Shown: positions 52,551 to 60,744 of the stretch, in pieces
Layout of the letters: each line of letters begins with the position of its first letter
Position numbering within the stretch: position 1 is the first letter of the stretch
Assembly (NCBI GenBank): GCA_045563135.1
Contig: JBJKUL010000001.1
Location: 744,001 to 808,000 of the forward strand
Direction of reading: 5' to 3'
DNA: 64,000 nt
Origin: Actinomarina sp002308095
Lineage (GTDB): Bacteria; Actinomycetota; Acidimicrobiia; Actinomarinales; Actinomarinaceae
Made by a program: the position numbers and the translations under genes
The notes under the pieces: generated by a model
Database searches by the model: none
Seen by the model: the letters and a program-made list of their open reading frames with translations, nothing else
Told to the model about the DNA's origin: nothing

Positions 52551-53805
52551 ATGGCTGATATGAAACTGCCAGATCGCTTACCTGGTCTTTAAGACTAACT
52601 AGTGCCAATTCGTCATCTCTGTTTTTTAAAATATTTGATATAAGCTGACCAACTTCGGTAAGCTGTTCTTCCTTCATGCCACAGGTTGTAACAGCTGGCG
52701 TACCCATTCTGATTCCTGATGTCACAAATGGAGACCTGGTATCAAAAGGAATTGCATTTCTATTTAACGTAATGCCCATTTCGTTTAGGAGGATGCCTGC
52801 ATCTTTCCCAGTAAGCTCAGAGTCCACACTTTGTGTGTCAACTAATACAATATGATTTGAAGTACTTCCACTTACAACCCTTAACCCCTCTGTAGTAAAG
52901 GAATCAGCTAATGCTTTTGCATTTTTTAAAATCTGTTGAGCATATAATTTAAAATCTTCAGATAATGCCTCTTTAAAACAAACAGCCTTGGCAGCTATCT
53001 GATTATTTATGGCACCTCCTTGAGCACCTGGAAAAATATTTTTATCTACATCTTTAGCAAATTTTTCTTTGGATAAGATCAGTCCTCCCCTGGGTCCTCT
53101 AAGGGCTTTGTGGGTAGTAGCAGTAACAACATCTGCATACTGCATTGGATTCTCCACTACCTTTCCAGCAACCAAACCAATAAAATGTGCTGCATCGACC
53201 ATGAATGTAGCGCCAATTGAATCTGCAATTTCTCTAAATGCTTTGAAGTCTAAATCTTGAGAATAAGATGAGTAACCAGCAATTAACAATTTAGGCTTAT
53301 GTTCATGTGCTAATCTCTCGACCTCTAACATATCGATTAATTCTGTATCTTTGTCTAACCCATAGCCAATGAAATTGTACATACGACCAGAAAAATTAAC
53401 AGGTGAACCGTGTGTTAAGTGACCGCCTTGATCAAGATTCATTCCCATAACTGTATCCCCTGCTTCTAGCAACTGGAGATATACGGCCATATTTGCAGAT
53501 GAACCCGAATGAGGCTGTACATTAGCGTGGTCAGCTTCAAACAGTTCACAGGCTCTGTCTATTGCCAATTGTTCAATTTCATCAATAGTTGCACACCCTT
53601 CGTAATACCTTCTTCCGGGAAATCCCTCAGAGTATTTGTTGGTTAAAACCGAACCCGATGCTTCCATAACTGCTTGTGAAGCGAAGTTTTCAGAGGCTAT
53701 TAAATGTATGTGTGAATTTTGTCTTTCTAAATCTTCTGAAATTAAATCTGATATTTCACTATCAACATCAGATAATTTTTTTTGTGATGCACCATTATTA
53801 CTCAT
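52543..53805 (-). CDS. glyA: Serine hydroxymethyltransferase
   Basis: Interconverts serine and glycine with tetrahydrofolate. HIHLIASENFASQAV and NKYSEGFPGRRYYEGC near the start, and the PLP Lys in ATTHKALRGPRGG. 420 residues. Part of the tsaC-glyA-atp chain. Confidence 0.98.
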   Translation of the reverse strand: MSNNGASQKKLSDVDSEISDLISEDLERQNSHIHLIASENFASQAVMEASGSVLTNKYSEGFPGRRYYEGCATIDEIEQLAIDRACELFEADHANVQPHSGSSANMAVYLQLLEAGDTVMGMNLDQGGHLTHGSPVNFSGRMYNFIGYGLDKDTELIDMLEVERLAHEHKPKLLIAGYSSYSQDLDFKAFREIADSIGATFMVDAAHFIGLVAGKVVENPMQYADVVTATTHKALRGPRGGLILSKEKFAKDVDKNIFPGAQGGAINNQIAAKAVCFKEALSEDFKLYAQQILKNAKALADSFTTEGLRVVSGSTSNHIVLVDTQSVDSELTGKDAGILLNEMGITLNRNAIPFDTRSPFVTSGIRMGTPAVTTCGMKEEQLTEVGQLISNILKNRDDELALVSLKDQVSDLAVSYQPYG

Positions 53806-53814
53806 AACTATATC

Positions 53815-54402
53815 CTAACAGTAAGTTGGTGGCCATTTTAGTGGACCCTGCCTTAATATTTCTCCACCATCAACCCTGAGGTCCACAACAGTTGATCCCT
53901 CACCATGTGTTGCCTGTCCTTCTATGTATGCTTTTACAGATTCTCCGAATATTTTTTTAGCTTCAATGTGGTTTATAGCTTCTTCCATACCAGATTTATT
54001 TGCACTTGTAACTGCTAAGGGCCCCGTCTCTTTCAATAATTCTAATGCTAATGAATTTTCTGGAACTCTGATTCCAATAGAGTTAGGATTAGTGGTACCA
54101 ACTCCAGAAGGAAAAATGTTTTTAACTTCCACAACAACTGTCAAAGGGCCAGGCCAGTAAAGTTCTACTACTTCGGGTATTTCTGTATGGATATCCAGTT
54201 TGTGTAATTCTGCAAAAGAATGAACAAGAAGCGATATGGGTTTAGAATCATCTCTTTCTTTTATTTCAAATAGGTTGTCGACAGCCTTTTGAGAAAAAGG
54301 ATTTACCCCTATGCCGTATACCGTTTCTGTTGGAATTCCTACAATGGAATCATTTTTAAGATGTTCAACTGCAATCTGTAATTTATCTTGTTGCAAAAAC
54401 AT
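53815..54402 (-). CDS. tsaC: Threonylcarbamoyl-AMP synthase
   Basis: Makes the activated threonylcarbamoyl group for t6A37 of ANN-decoding tRNAs. 195 residues with SIVGIPTETVYGIGVN, KERDDSKPISLLV, ELYWPGPLTVV and VTSANKSG, the YrdC/Sua5 core without the Sua5 C-terminal domain. Overlaps prmC by 20 bases. Confidence 0.93.
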   Translation of the reverse strand: MFLQQDKLQIAVEHLKNDSIVGIPTETVYGIGVNPFSQKAVDNLFEIKERDDSKPISLLVHSFAELHKLDIHTEIPEVVELYWPGPLTVVVEVKNIFPSGVGTTNPNSIGIRVPENSLALELLKETGPLAVTSANKSGMEEAINHIEAKKIFGESVKAYIEGQATHGEGSTVVDLRVDGGEILRQGPLKWPPTYC

Positions 54403-55132
54403 ATCTATCTCTCTCAGCTAGGTCTTGATATAATTTTACTTCTTTCCAATTAGAAAATAAATCTAAGGTTTTTTTTGATTTAGTAGAGTCAATTTCAAGA
54501 CAAAGCATTAAATTAGTTAGTTTTTTGTTTTCTATTTCTTTTATTAATTTAGATATTACTTCTAGACCATCTTCTCCGCCGTTTAATGCAAGTAACGGTT
54601 CATAATCTATTACTTCTTTGTCGAGACCCACAAGATTTTCTTCTGGAATATAGGGTAAATTTGCAATTATTACGTCTAAATCACTTGTGTCTACATTCCC
54701 AAGTAAATCAGAATGATAAAAATTGACTGCTAAAGAATTTAATTGTGCATTTTCAATTGCAATGCTTAGTGCTTCCTGAGATACATCTACACCCGAGACT
54801 TCAGAGTTAGGATATAATGCTTTCATCATCAGGGCAATACACCCAGATCCAGTACCTACATCCAGAATGCTTTTTGGATTATTAGTATTTTCTTTAATTA
54901 ATTCAATAAGAAATTCTGTCTCTGGACGAGGGATAAGACATCTCTGATCTACTTTTAACTGGATAGTGTAGAAAGGAACGTACTCTTCAATATATTGAAG
55001 AGGTTCGTGGTTTAACCTTCTGGTTAATAAGCTTTTATATTCTTGTTCATAGTCGGTAGTTGCACCTTTTATTTCTTTTGCCTTTTCACGGAGACGTGCA
55101 AGTTCGTACTCAGGTATGTTTCTAATGTCCAC
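54383..55132 (-). CDS. prmC: Release-factor glutamine methyltransferase
   Basis: Methylates the Gln of the GGQ motif in release factors. 249 residues: QYIEEYVPFYTIQLKVDQRCLIPRPET-type start (split here for length), the SAM site ILDVGTGSGCIALMM, and IIANLPYIPEE, where the usual NPPY catalytic motif is NLPY. It follows prfA by one base, as in most bacteria. Confidence 0.93.
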   Translation of the reverse strand: MDIRNIPEYELARLREKAKEIKGATTDYEQEYKSLLTRRLNHEPLQYIEEYVPFYTIQLKVDQRCLIPRPETEFLIELIKENTNNPKSILDVGTGSGCIALMMKALYPNSEVSGVDVSQEALSIAIENAQLNSLAVNFYHSDLLGNVDTSDLDVIIANLPYIPEENLVGLDKEVIDYEPLLALNGGEDGLEVISKLIKEIENKKLTNLMLCLEIDSTKSKKTLDLFSNWKEVKLYQDLAERDRYVFATR

Positions 55133-55133
55133 G

Positions 55134-56216
55134 TTATTCTTCTAAGTTTGCTAAACGCGCAGTTTCATGATCTGCAATTAAAGCATTCACAAAGTCTTCT
55201 AAATCACCGTCTAGTACCTGATCAAGCCTTTTAATTGTGAGATTAATTCGATGATCAGAAACCCTGTTATCTTTATAGTTATACGTTCTAATTTTATCTG
55301 ATCGTTCACCAGAACCAACCTGTTCTTTTCTATCCTTAGCTCTTTCTGCAGCAGCTTCGTCCTGTCTTGTTTTTAATAAGCGAGCTCTTAAAATTCTCAT
55401 AGCTTGGTTTTTATTCTTTAACTGAGATTTTTCATCTTGACTAGTAACTACAAGACCGGTAGGAATATGTGTAATTCTTACTGCGGAATCTGTAGTATTA
55501 ACACTTTGCCCTCCTGGTCCACTTGACCTGTAAACGTCTATTTTTAAATCGTTTGCAGCAATGCTTAAGTCCACTTCCTCCGCCTCTGGAAGCACTGCGA
55601 CTGTAGCAATTGAAGTATGTACTCTTCCTTGTGACTCAGTTTTAGGAATGCGTTGTACTCGATGTGCTCCGGCTTCAAATTTTAATTTTGAATAAACTCC
55701 TTTTGACTTAATAGAAAAAATTATTTTATTGTAGCCGCCTTGATCTGAAGCGGTAAGTTCTATCGGTTCAACATTCCAAGTATTTCTTTCAGCAAAACGG
55801 GTATACATTTTGTACAAGTCACCAACCCAAATAGCAGCTTCCTCTCCTCCTGCTCCTGGCCTAATTTCAACAAGTACATCTTTTTCATCCAAAGGATCTT
55901 TTGGCAATAACGCTATTTTTATATTTTCAGTTAAATCCTCTATAGATGTTTTTGATTCGCTCATAATTGTTTCTAATTCAATTTTCATTTCTGAATCCTG
56001 TTCTGACTTAAGCATTTCTTCGGCATCAGCTATATCACCATTAAGGGTTCTCCACTGGTTGAACAAAACTACAATTGCACTCACGTCACTATGTCTTTTT
56101 GCTAACTCAGCATAGGCATTTGGATCAGAAGAAATATCCATTTTTTGAAGTTCTAATTCTATTTCTTCTAACGAACCTTCTAAAGCAGTTAACTTCTCTA
56201 CTAATGCTTTATCCAT
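55134..56216 (-). CDS. prfA: Peptide chain release factor 1
   Basis: Ends translation at UAA and UAG. The stop-codon-reading tripeptide is PKT (residues 191-193, PxT type, so RF1 and not RF2), and the GGQ at residues 235-237 sits in RSSGPGGQSVNTTDSAVR. 360 residues. Confidence 0.97.
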   Translation of the reverse strand: MDKALVEKLTALEGSLEEIELELQKMDISSDPNAYAELAKRHSDVSAIVVLFNQWRTLNGDIADAEEMLKSEQDSEMKIELETIMSESKTSIEDLTENIKIALLPKDPLDEKDVLVEIRPGAGGEEAAIWVGDLYKMYTRFAERNTWNVEPIELTASDQGGYNKIIFSIKSKGVYSKLKFEAGAHRVQRIPKTESQGRVHTSIATVAVLPEAEEVDLSIAANDLKIDVYRSSGPGGQSVNTTDSAVRITHIPTGLVVTSQDEKSQLKNKNQAMRILRARLLKTRQDEAAAERAKDRKEQVGSGERSDKIRTYNYKDNRVSDHRINLTIKRLDQVLDGDLEDFVNALIADHETARLANLEE

Positions 56217-57120
56217 TTAAAACTTCCTTTGAGTTAGATAGTAGCTCATCAAAATTATCAGTATCTTCACTATGTTTAATACAATTCGCCATGGATATGA
56301 TAGCTACTTCAATCTGCTGATCATTTGGTTTTTTTGTCGTAATTTTCTGAGTCCATAACCCTGGAGTTGAAAATATTTTAGCAATTACGGATTCACTATT
56401 TTTGAAATTAAATTTCAAAATTTCATACGAAATCATTGCAACTACAAATACATGTAGCAACCTTGTTACGAGTGTAAGAAATATATTTAGGGTTGGGATT
56501 AGCGGAAGAGTTAACAAACTAACAAATACGATTAAGAAGATAAAGGCGGTCCCACATCTAATGTGTTCTTTTGGATATCTCTTTACATTACTCATTTCCA
56601 ATGATCGATCTGACTCATAAGAGGCAATCGTCATATGCTCAGCACCATGGTATTCAAACAGTTCTTGTGCATCTTTTGTTTTACCAACCAAATAGATATA
56701 GGTTATTACAATTACACCCCTAAGAATTCCCTCTGAGAATCCTTTATTGATTTGACTCAAATCTAATAGGTCAATTAATAATCTAGGACCAACTATCAGA
56801 AGACTTAAAATAGATACAAGAAGTAATGAAGTTGTAATCTTCGCTAAAAAAGTCTCTTCTTCTTGTTCTCCATAATATAAGGTGTCAGAAAGTGATATTC
56901 CTTTATATCCCACAAATAATGAATCGACTAATGCTGCAATTCCTCTAATAAGAGGTAATTTCCAAAAACCATCTCGCTGAGTTAAGGGAACCCTGGACTC
57001 AAAATAATTGTGTATTTGATTTTCTTGATCTCTTACTGCCAAAGACCATCCTTTTGGGCTCTGAATTAAGACACCACCTATTACTGCTTGTCCACCATAG
57101 GCAATATGATCTTTAGACAT
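56209..57120 (-). CDS. DUF1385 (YqhQ-like) membrane protein
   Basis: 303 residues. Opens with IAYGGQAVIGGVLIQSP, then two to three helices, FEYHGAEHMTIASYE and KRYPKEHIRCGTAFIF, the family signatures, and a C-terminal region. Function of the family is not established. The location between rpmE and prfA is common in Actinobacteria and Firmicutes. Confidence 0.9.
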   Translation of the reverse strand: MSKDHIAYGGQAVIGGVLIQSPKGWSLAVRDQENQIHNYFESRVPLTQRDGFWKLPLIRGIAALVDSLFVGYKGISLSDTLYYGEQEEETFLAKITTSLLLVSILSLLIVGPRLLIDLLDLSQINKGFSEGILRGVIVITYIYLVGKTKDAQELFEYHGAEHMTIASYESDRSLEMSNVKRYPKEHIRCGTAFIFLIVFVSLLTLPLIPTLNIFLTLVTRLLHVFVVAMISYEILKFNFKNSESVIAKIFSTPGLWTQKITTKKPNDQQIEVAIISMANCIKHSEDTDNFDELLSNSKEVLNG

Positions 57121-57140
57121 TTTGGGTGTATTAAATTAAG

Positions 57141-57434
57141 TTATTCTTCTTCTTGAGAAGAAGCTTCTTGTTTTGGAGCTTGGCGAGTACTTGTAGACCC
57201 GTACCTTTGTTTAAACCTCTCAACACGACCTGTGGAGTCCACAAGTTTTTGCTTACCTGTAAAAAATGGGTGGCTAGCACTAGAAATTTCAAGTTTAACT
57301 AGTGGATAGTCGTTTCCATCTTCCCATGATATTGTCTCGCTTGTTTTGATTGTTGAGCGAGTAAGAAACGCGAAACCTGCGTCTTCATCTTGGAAAACTA
57401 CTTCTCTATAATCTGGATGTATGCCTTGTTTCAT
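57141..57434 (-). CDS. rpmE2: Ribosomal protein L31, type B
   Basis: 97 residues: MKQGIHPDYREVVFQDEDAG, then LEISSASHPFFTGKQKLVDSTGRVERF-like C-terminal core (quoted in parts). There is no CxxC zinc motif, so it is the zinc-free type that replaces type A L31 when zinc is short. An acidic tail (KQEASSQEEE) extends it. Confidence 0.93.
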   Translation of the reverse strand: MKQGIHPDYREVVFQDEDAGFAFLTRSTIKTSETISWEDGNDYPLVKLEISSASHPFFTGKQKLVDSTGRVERFKQRYGSTSTRQAPKQEASSQEEE

Positions 57435-57448
57435 ATCTACACTCTAAC

Positions 57449-58792
57449 TTACTTGTTGTTTTTTGCGACATCTTTTAAGAAGGCTTCATTAGTTTTTACA
57501 GTTTTAAACCTATCAATTAAAAGTTCAGTAGCTCCACCTTCTAGACCAACCAATACTCTCCTTAAAGCCCACAATGACTGTAGTTCCTGAGGGGAAACGA
57601 GCCTTTGTTCTTCTCTTGTGCCAGATGGAGTAACATCAATAGCTGGAAATACACGTTTATCAGCGAGACCTCTGTCGAGTTTAAGCTCCATATTTCCAGT
57701 TCCTTTAAACTCCTCAAAAATTACTTCATCCATCTTTGAACCAGTTTCAACTAAGGCAGTACCTAATATAGTCAAGCTACCCCCTCCTTCAATGTTTCTA
57801 GCAGCTCCAAAGAATTGCTTAACGGGTGTAATAGCAGTTGAATCTAAACCACCAGAGAGAATTCTTCCGCTGGCAGGTGAGGCTAAGTTGTGAGCTCTAG
57901 CTAAACGAGTTATTGAGTCTAAGAGAATAACAACATCCTTGCCTTCCTCGGTAAGTCGTTTTGCTCTTTCAATTGCTAATCGTGATACTTGTGTATGTTC
58001 TTCTGGCGGTCTATCAAATGTAGAAAAGATTACCTCTCCATCAACCGATCTTTGCATATCTGTTACTTCTTCTGGTCTTTCATCAACAAGAACAACCATC
58101 AAGTGAACTTCAGGATTGTTAGCAGTAATTGAATTTGCAATTTCTTTAAGAATTGTTGTTTTACCAGCTTTCGGAGGTGAGACTATTAATCCTCTTTGAC
58201 CTTTACCAATAGGTGCGATTAAATCAATTATTCTTCCTACTATTTTTTCAGGTTTGCCTGGTACTTCTAGCTTTAAACGTTCATCAGGAAATAAAGGTGT
58301 AAGTTTATTGAAGTCAACACGTCTTGCTAATAATTCAGGATCTGCTCCATTTACTGTCTTTGGCTCAACTAAGGCTGGAAATTTTTCTTTTTGCCTTGGA
58401 GCTCTTATTGGTCCTTCAACTAGATCACCTTTACGCATTCTGAATTTTTTGATACTCCCTGCTGGTACATAGACATCATTATCACCAGGTTTGTATCCGC
58501 TACACCTCAAAAACCCATAACCTTCAGGAAGAATATCTAAAATACCTTCCCTAGATTCTCCAGCTTTTACTTGGCTGTCTCCAGAATTAACTACTGATGG
58601 AAGGTCTGAGTCATCATTTTTAATTACCTTTGCAACAACTGGTTCCTCAGCTTCAATAACTGTGTCCCCTTGCTCTAATAGAAGATCTATCAGCTTTGCT
58701 TTTTGTAGGCCTTTAAATTCAAGACCTAAACCTTCTGCTATTGCTCTAAGATCTGCAACTGGTTTTGATTGTAATTGCGTTCTTGCGGACAT
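57449..58792 (-). CDS. rho: Transcription termination factor Rho
   Basis: RNA-dependent helicase. N-terminal helical domain, cold-shock-like RNA-binding domain starting GILDILPEGYGFLR (about 83-96), and the P-loop SPPKAGKT at residues 205-212, followed by VDERPEEVTDM. 447 residues, without the long Arg/Gly-rich insertion often seen in high-GC actinobacterial Rho. Confidence 0.97.
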   Translation of the reverse strand: MSARTQLQSKPVADLRAIAEGLGLEFKGLQKAKLIDLLLEQGDTVIEAEEPVVAKVIKNDDSDLPSVVNSGDSQVKAGESREGILDILPEGYGFLRCSGYKPGDNDVYVPAGSIKKFRMRKGDLVEGPIRAPRQKEKFPALVEPKTVNGADPELLARRVDFNKLTPLFPDERLKLEVPGKPEKIVGRIIDLIAPIGKGQRGLIVSPPKAGKTTILKEIANSITANNPEVHLMVVLVDERPEEVTDMQRSVDGEVIFSTFDRPPEEHTQVSRLAIERAKRLTEEGKDVVILLDSITRLARAHNLASPASGRILSGGLDSTAITPVKQFFGAARNIEGGGSLTILGTALVETGSKMDEVIFEEFKGTGNMELKLDRGLADKRVFPAIDVTPSGTREEQRLVSPQELQSLWALRRVLVGLEGGATELLIDRFKTVKTNEAFLKDVAKNNK

Positions 58793-58859
58793 TTTTCTCC
58801 TAATTTAAATCAATTTTTTTTGATATTGATTTGTGAATTTATTGTCTGAAGACAACATC

Positions 58860-58865
58860 ATTATA
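58860..58865 (-). promoter_or_regulatory. Candidate -10 element of the rho promoter
   Basis: TATAAT on the minus strand about 70 bases before the rho start, in a 137-base gap. A short inverted repeat TTGTC-TGAA-GACAA (58842-58855) lies at the predicted start of the transcript. No good -35 is visible. Confidence 0.35.
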
Positions 58866-58929
58866 TACATATTATTAGTAAAGGTATAGTTTTTATTATT
58901 TTTATAAATAGTCTTTAATGTTGTTTGTA

Positions 58930-59790
58930 TTATTTTATTGGCTTTAAAAGTGCATATGGAACAACTATTAATAGCGTCGCAAGATAATAAAATACACCGA
59001 ATACAGCCATTTGAGGTAAGTTGAACAAGATGGAAAAAGTTAGCACAATAGGAAAATTTTGACATAAGGCTTCAATAGAGATAGTGACTGCGTCCCTTTT
59101 TTCAATTTTTAAGAATCTTAAAGTTCCTTCAACTGAAAGGAAGACAACCGTAATTGCTATTAAAACTATCACTATGGCTTCTGAGAAATAGTCAACTAGA
59201 GCTTCTCTTAATTCAAATGGACCAGATAAGGATATTGCTAAAACATACATTTTTAGAAACTTGTCTAAAAATATAGATACTCTATCTAAAAAATTTATAT
59301 TCTTTGAGTTCAAAAAATATCCAACTATAAAAGGTAACAAAATTAATAATGAAAGCTGGACTAGGGTTTCTAGGAAATTAAATGAGAACTCATCTGCATT
59401 TATAGAAATAATACTTAACCAAAATACTGTTGTTAATGGTGTTATCAATGAAGTTAGTGAAGTCAGAGAGACAGAAAGTGGTATATTTCCACCTTTGTAA
59501 TGGGTTAAAATGCCGGATATGAAACCACCTGGAGCTAATAAAACAATAGCTATTGATATTGCAAATATACTTGAATTAAATACTAAATAAAGAGTCAATC
59601 CAATTAAAGGTAAGACAAACAGTTGAAAAAATAAAGCAAATGAAAATGTGACTTTGTTTTGAATGGTATCTTTTATATCTTGAGATTTAGTTTGAGTTCC
59701 TAAAAAATAAAACATTACAGGAATCATGGGTGTAATTGTTTTGAAGGTTATCGAAGATGAAATTAATAAACTTAGTTCTTCTATGCTCAT
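58930..59790 (-). CDS. BASS-family (bile acid:Na+ symporter-like) transporter
   Basis: 286 residues, about nine to ten helices. The central stretch VLLAPGGFISGILTHYKGG followed by NIPLSVSLTSLTSLITPL matches the 'PGG..S...T....G...LS...T..S....P' motif of the BASS family, which moves organic anions with sodium. Substrate unknown. It lies downstream of the sortase cluster with about 50 bases between. Confidence 0.8.
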   Translation of the reverse strand: MSIEELSLLISSSITFKTITPMIPVMFYFLGTQTKSQDIKDTIQNKVTFSFALFFQLFVLPLIGLTLYLVFNSSIFAISIAIVLLAPGGFISGILTHYKGGNIPLSVSLTSLTSLITPLTTVFWLSIISINADEFSFNFLETLVQLSLLILLPFIVGYFLNSKNINFLDRVSIFLDKFLKMYVLAISLSGPFELREALVDYFSEAIVIVLIAITVVFLSVEGTLRFLKIEKRDAVTISIEALCQNFPIVLTFSILFNLPQMAVFGVFYYLATLLIVVPYALLKPIK

Positions 59791-59841
59791 GTATTAGTAG
59801 AGTATATTAGTTTTTATATCTTCTTGACAGGTAATTTATTA

Positions 59842-60744
59842 TTAATTTTCACAACAAAGAGCAATATAATTGTCTAAAAATTCTCTTTCAGAATCTTGTA
59901 AAACAATATTCTCTCTGTAATAAGCGTAATCTCCTCCGTAGTAGATCGCTAAAGCGTCAGCAAATAATTCCTCACTACCAAAAAATTCTTGTGCTTCTAT
60001 ACGTTTTTTTTCGCCTTCTGGATTTATGCAGTTTCTTGTTAAGTAAGAAAGTGCATGCGAGGTTTCATGAAGTAACGTATCATACGCACGGTTGTTTGCA
60101 AAAGCTTTATTTGACACCCAAACGGATAACTTCCATTTAGAATTAACTGTTCCGTCTGCAAAAGTGCCTGCGGAATCCCAAACTCCAAAAGGGCATCTTT
60201 CTAATATAGTTGCTGCGTAAGAATGGCAACCATTGACAAATATCACACTACTTTCTACACTTTTTCTTAATTCATCAGGTAAGCTAGCAACTAATTCATT
60301 AAGCTGTAATTGATTCTCTCCTTCAAAACCATCAAATGATGTGAATTCACCCTTGTAAATCTCTGTATCCTCTTCACTGTTTGTGTTAATTGTTACTTCT
60401 TCTTGTTCTTGAGAAACTTCTATGGTTGTTGTAGTAGTCGGAATTGTTGTGGTTGTAGTTACTGGAGCTGATGTGGTTGTAGTTACTGGAGCTGATGTGG
60501 TTGTAGTTACTGGAGCTGATGTGGTTGTAGTTACTGGAGCTGATGTGGTTGTAGTTACTGGAGCTGATGTGGTTGTAGTTACTGGAGCTGATGTGGTTGT
60601 AGTTACTGGAGCTGATGTGGTTGTAGCATTTCCTATTGTTGCTTGAATATCTATCTCGACTGGATTATCAAGTACATATATGTATGAGACTCCTATAAAT
60701 AAACAAATAAAAAGAACTATGACTAAAGTTAAATTACGATTCAT
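59842..60744 (-). CDS. Secreted or membrane-anchored HExxH protein with Thr/Pro repeat stalk
   Basis: 300 residues in three parts. A signal anchor at about 5-24 (LTLVIVLFICLFIGVSYIYV) comes first. Residues about 40-110 form a stalk of seven SAPVTTTT units plus Thr runs. The globular domain of about 165 residues carries LLHETSHALSYL (HExxH) and, about 30 residues on, EELFADALAIYYGG, which fits the third Glu ligand of a gluzincin-type zinc peptidase. Several Cys may form disulfides. Peptidase activity is inferred. Overlaps the upstream membrane-protein gene by 11 bases. Confidence 0.8.
   Translation of the reverse strand: MNRNLTLVIVLFICLFIGVSYIYVLDNPVEIDIQATIGNATTTSAPVTTTTSAPVTTTTSAPVTTTTSAPVTTTTSAPVTTTTSAPVTTTTSAPVTTTTTIPTTTTTIEVSQEQEEVTINTNSEEDTEIYKGEFTSFDGFEGENQLQLNELVASLPDELRKSVESSVIFVNGCHSYAATILERCPFGVWDSAGTFADGTVNSKWKLSVWVSNKAFANNRAYDTLLHETSHALSYLTRNCINPEGEKKRIEAQEFFGSEELFADALAIYYGGDYAYYRENIVLQDSEREFLDNYIALCCEN
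60461..60626. repeat. 24-base tandem repeat coding for SAPVTTTT units
   Basis: Seven head-to-tail copies of a 24-base unit (plus strand actggagctgatgtggttgtagtt) at 60461, 60485, 60509, 60533, 60557, 60581 and 60605. They are identical except for the end of the last copy. The in-frame 8-residue period lies inside the HExxH protein. Such perfect units usually vary in copy number by slippage. Confidence 0.95.

Noticed and set aside
58805..59065. 86-residue frame between rho and the BASS transporter
   Set aside because: It overlaps the transporter's C-terminus in another frame, then runs through AT-rich intergenic DNA with no ribosome site.
60461..60626. Regular 24-base repeats as a CRISPR array
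   Set aside because: The copies are directly adjacent with no spacers, and they keep the reading frame of a Thr/Pro-rich stalk.
60422..60646. Val/Gly-rich open frame on the plus strand
   Set aside because: It is the antisense shadow of the SAPVTTTT repeat; no ribosome site and purely repetitive.
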